Assembly (NCBI GenBank): GCA_021784995.1
Contig: JAJYHA010000300.1
Coordinates: 1 to 5,910 of the forward strand
Direction: 5' to 3'
DNA length: 5,910 bases
DNA from: Myxococcales bacterium
Lineage (GTDB): Bacteria; Myxococcota; Myxococcia; Myxococcales; Anaeromyxobacteraceae
In this document: piece after piece, positions 3,659 through 5,910 of the stretch
How positions within the stretch are numbered: position 1 is the first letter of the stretch
Layout: each line of letters starts with the position of its first letter
The notes under the pieces: generated by a model
Told to the model about the DNA's origin: nothing
Database searches by the model: none
Seen by the model: only the letters and a program-made list of their open reading frames with translations
Translations under genes and position numbers: made by a program

Positions 3659-5910
3659 GCCCGGCCGCCCGACCGCTCACGGCGCGCCAGAGCCTGATGT
3701 GGCTCGACGATCGCCTCTTCGACGACGCGCGCTACCACAACTCGGTGCTGCGGATCGACCTCGACGGCCCGCTCGACCGGGAGCGCCTGGCGGGCGCCTG
3801 GACCCGGACCATCGCCGACGTGGACGCCCTGCGCCTGCAACTCCTCCCCGGCGAGCCCGCGCAGCGCGAGGTGGCGCCGGCCGGAGAGCTCCGGATCGTC
3901 TCCGTGGACGAGCGGAGCGCCCGGTCCTGGATGGCCGAGAGGTGCGTCCGCCGCCTCGGCGCCGAGGGACCGAGCTGGGACGCGGCCCTCCTCGTCCTGG
4001 GCCCCGACCGCCACGTGTTCCACCTCTGCCTGCACCACGCGCTCACCGACTTCACGTCGATGGGCCTCATCGCCAGCCACCTCGCCGCCCGCTACTCGGG
4101 CGCGCCCACGATCGCGGCGCCGGCCTTCCTGGACCACGTCCGCCGCGAGGCGGAGTACCGGGAGTCCGAGCAGGCGGCGCGGGACCGGGAGTACTGGAAC
4201 CGCAAGCTCGCGCCGGCCGCTCCACCCCTGCGCCCCTACGGCGTCGTCCGGACGGACCGATCGGTCGCGGTCGAGCGCGTCGCCTGCGATCCCGGGACGG
4301 CGGAGCGGTCGCGGCGCTTCGCCGCCCGCGCCCAGGACGACGCTTTCGCCACGGCCAGCCCGGCCGTGTCGCGCCTGGCGGTGCTCGCCACCGCCTGGGC
4401 GGCCCTCCTCCACCGCGTCACGGGCGACCGCGACGTGCTCCTCGGAGTCCCCGTCGCCAACCGGAGCGCGGAGTTCCGGAACACCTGCGGGCTCTTCATG
4501 CAGCAGGCCTTCCTCCGGGTGACGGTCGATCCGGGCGACACCTTCGCCGCGCTGGGCGCGAAGGTCCTGGACGATCTCTGGGAGACGCTGCGCCACGGCG
4601 CCCACTGCGTGAGCGACGGCGCCCTGCAGTTCGCCACCTTGAACCTCACCCCGCCGCCGGCCCGGCCGAGCTTCGCCGGCCTCCGCGCGACCGTCGAGGT
4701 GCTCCCGGCCGCGGCCGTCGGGTACCGCGATCGCCCCGGCCAGGGCGACCTCCGCAACACGCTCGGCCTCCGGGCCTACCATGCCGAGGACGTGCCGCTG
4801 CGGCTCGAGCTCGACCTCCACCGCGCCACGTGGACGCCGGTCCAGCGCGAGCGAATCGGCCGGCACTTCCTGGCGGTGCTCGACGCGCTGCTCGACGATC
4901 CCTCCGCCACCCTCGAGGAGGTCGAGCTGCTCGACGCGGAGGAGCGGCGCGCCGTGCTCCGTCACGCGCGCGGTCCGGAGCCCGCCGGCCCGCCTCCCGA
5001 CCTCCTGGCGATCCTGGCGGAGCGGACCGCGTCGAGCCCCGATCGTCCGGCGGTGGTCGGGCCCGACGCCTCCCTGACCTACCGGCAGCTCGACGACCGC
5101 TGCCAGCGCCTGGCGTCGCGCCTGCGCGCCCTCGGCGTGGGGCCGGAGTCGCGCGTGGCGGTCGCGCTGCCCAGGGGAGCGGGTGAGGTGGTCGCGCTGC
5201 TGGCGACCCTCCGTGCCGGCGGTGGCTACGTCCCGGTCGATCCCTCCCACCCCGTCGAGCGGGTCCGGATCATCCTGGAGGACGCGGCGCCCCAGGTGCT
5301 GATCGCGCCCGCCGACTCGCCGCTCCGCGAGGCGGTCCCGGCCGGGACGCGACTCCTCGACCCGGCGGCGCCAGGGGAGAGCGGCGGCGAGGCCGTCGCC
5401 GCGGCGCTCCCCGCGCAGGCCGCCGCTCCCTCCGGGCAGCTCGCCTACGTGCTCTTCACCTCGGGCTCCACGGGCCGCCCCAAGGGCGTGGAGGTGACGC
5501 GGGGAGCGCTCGCCAACTTCCTCCGCTCCATGGCGACCGCGCCGGGCCTCTCGCCGGGAGAGTGCCTCCTCGCCGTCACCACGACCACCTTCGACATCGC
5601 CGCGCTCGAGCTCTTCCTCCCGCTCCACGTCGGCGCGACGGTGCTGGTCGTGGACCGCGAGACGGCGCTCGACCCGCAGCGCCTCCGGGGCGTGCTGGAG
5701 ACGGAGCCCGTCACCACCATGCAGGCGACCCCCGCCACCTGGCGGCTCCTGGTGGAGGCGGGCTGGCGCGGGCGCGCCGGCCTGCGGATCCTGTGCGGCG
5801 GCGAGCCGCTCACGCGGGAGCTCGCCGACCAGCTCCTCGCGCGCGGCGCCGAGCTGTGGAACCTCTACGGGCCCACCGAGACCACCGTCTGGTCCAGCCT
5901 GGAGCGCGTC
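3655..5910 (+). CDS. Nonribosomal peptide synthetase, condensation and adenylation domains (3' partial)
   Basis: ATG at 3655 overlaps the previous stop (ATGA) with GGAG at 3641-3644 as ribosome binding site. The frame stays open for 752 codons to the window edge. Residues about 5-430 are a condensation (C) domain: LTARQSLMW (8-16), LHHALTDF (126-133, catalytic His128 and Asp132) and the region NRSAEFRNTCGLF (269-281). The last base of the usual HHxxxDG motif is changed, Phe133 replacing Gly. Residues from about 450 are an adenylation (A) domain: LTYRQL (474-479), LRAGGGYVPVDP (519-530), YVLFTSGSTGRPKGV (598-612), TFDIAALELF (645-654) and NLYGPTETTVW (736-746). Aligned by eye on gramicidin synthetase A, the specificity residues are D647, I648, L651, Q690, L713, G715, L737, V745 and W746; the last (Lys) is beyond the window. 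DILQLGLVW fits glycine. The C domain at the very N-terminus needs an acyl donor in trans, probably the free carrier protein. A carrier domain, and perhaps further modules and a thioesterase, should follow outside the window. Confidence 0.96.
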   Translation, partial: MSPAARPLTARQSLMWLDDRLFDDARYHNSVLRIDLDGPLDRERLAGAWTRTIADVDALRLQLLPGEPAQREVAPAGELRIVSVDERSARSWMAERCVRRLGAEGPSWDAALLVLGPDRHVFHLCLHHALTDFTSMGLIASHLAARYSGAPTIAAPAFLDHVRREAEYRESEQAARDREYWNRKLAPAAPPLRPYGVVRTDRSVAVERVACDPGTAERSRRFAARAQDDAFATASPAVSRLAVLATAWAALLHRVTGDRDVLLGVPVANRSAEFRNTCGLFMQQAFLRVTVDPGDTFAALGAKVLDDLWETLRHGAHCVSDGALQFATLNLTPPPARPSFAGLRATVEVLPAAAVGYRDRPGQGDLRNTLGLRAYHAEDVPLRLELDLHRATWTPVQRERIGRHFLAVLDALLDDPSATLEEVELLDAEERRAVLRHARGPEPAGPPPDLLAILAERTASSPDRPAVVGPDASLTYRQLDDRCQRLASRLRALGVGPESRVAVALPRGAGEVVALLATLRAGGGYVPVDPSHPVERVRIILEDAAPQVLIAPADSPLREAVPAGTRLLDPAAPGESGGEAVAAALPAQAAAPSGQLAYVLFTSGSTGRPKGVEVTRGALANFLRSMATAPGLSPGECLLAVTTTTFDIAALELFLPLHVGATVLVVDRETALDPQRLRGVLETEPVTTMQATPATWRLLVEAGWRGRAGLRILCGGEPLTRELADQLLARGAELWNLYGPTETTVWSSLERV

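Noticed and set aside
3348..5186. 612-codon + strand frame across the NRPS start
   Set aside because: Its product is mostly Arg, Pro, Gly and Ala with no motif, while the frame from 3655 gives unmistakable NRPS motifs over the same bases.
3106..5628. 840-codon open frame on the reverse strand across the NRPS and phosphopantetheinyl transferase genes
   Set aside because: It is antisense to clearly recognisable C, A and Sfp-type domains. Its translation is low-complexity, rich in Arg, Gly, Glu and Ala with no domain, as expected where high GC removes stop codons.
1..5910. CRISPR arrays, tRNA/rRNA genes, insertion sequences or phage elements
   Set aside because: No repeat-spacer pattern, RNA gene, transposase motif or terminal repeat was seen on either strand.

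Overview
This window is a very GC-rich, densely packed stretch with all genes on the + strand. It holds the 3' end of a central-carbon gene followed by the start of a small nonribosomal peptide synthetase (NRPS) operon. High GC, GTG starts, start/stop overlaps and an NRPS locus fit a high-GC Proteobacterium or Myxococcota; my best guess is a myxobacterium such as Anaeromyxobacter, but nothing here proves the genus.

Layout. Positions 1-1037 are the C-terminal two thirds of an acetyl-CoA hydrolase/transferase family protein, most like succinyl-CoA:acetate CoA-transferase (AarC type). Positions 1038-1215 are non-coding. They hold a strong hairpin (1061-1094) that probably ends the upstream transcript, a weak dyad (1142-1159), and an extended -10 element that abuts the next start codon. 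Four genes follow: a 75-residue free-standing acyl/peptidyl carrier protein (1216-1443), a 469-residue free-standing AMP-forming acyl ligase (1515-2924), a 244-residue Sfp-type 4'-phosphopantetheinyl transferase (2924-3658), and an NRPS that runs off the right edge (3655-5910). The last three overlap by 1 and 4 bases and so are probably translationally coupled. A second hairpin (1460-1488) sits in the only gap inside the operon.

How the genes may work together (inference). The phosphopantetheinyl transferase arms the free carrier protein and the carrier domains of the NRPS. The free ligase lacks the Asp that holds an amino acid's alpha-amine, so it probably activates a simple carboxylic acid and loads it on the free carrier protein. 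The NRPS begins with a condensation domain, which needs an upstream donor; the acyl carrier protein is the obvious one. The visible specificity residues of the first NRPS adenylation domain read D-I-L-Q-L-G-L-V-W, which matches the glycine code as I remember it. The first product step would then be an N-acyl-glycyl intermediate. The most notable points are this split trans-loading starter system, a carrier protein with Thr-Ser-Leu in place of Asp-Ser-Leu, a condensation domain with HHxxxDF instead of HHxxxDG, and an apparently leaderless first gene.
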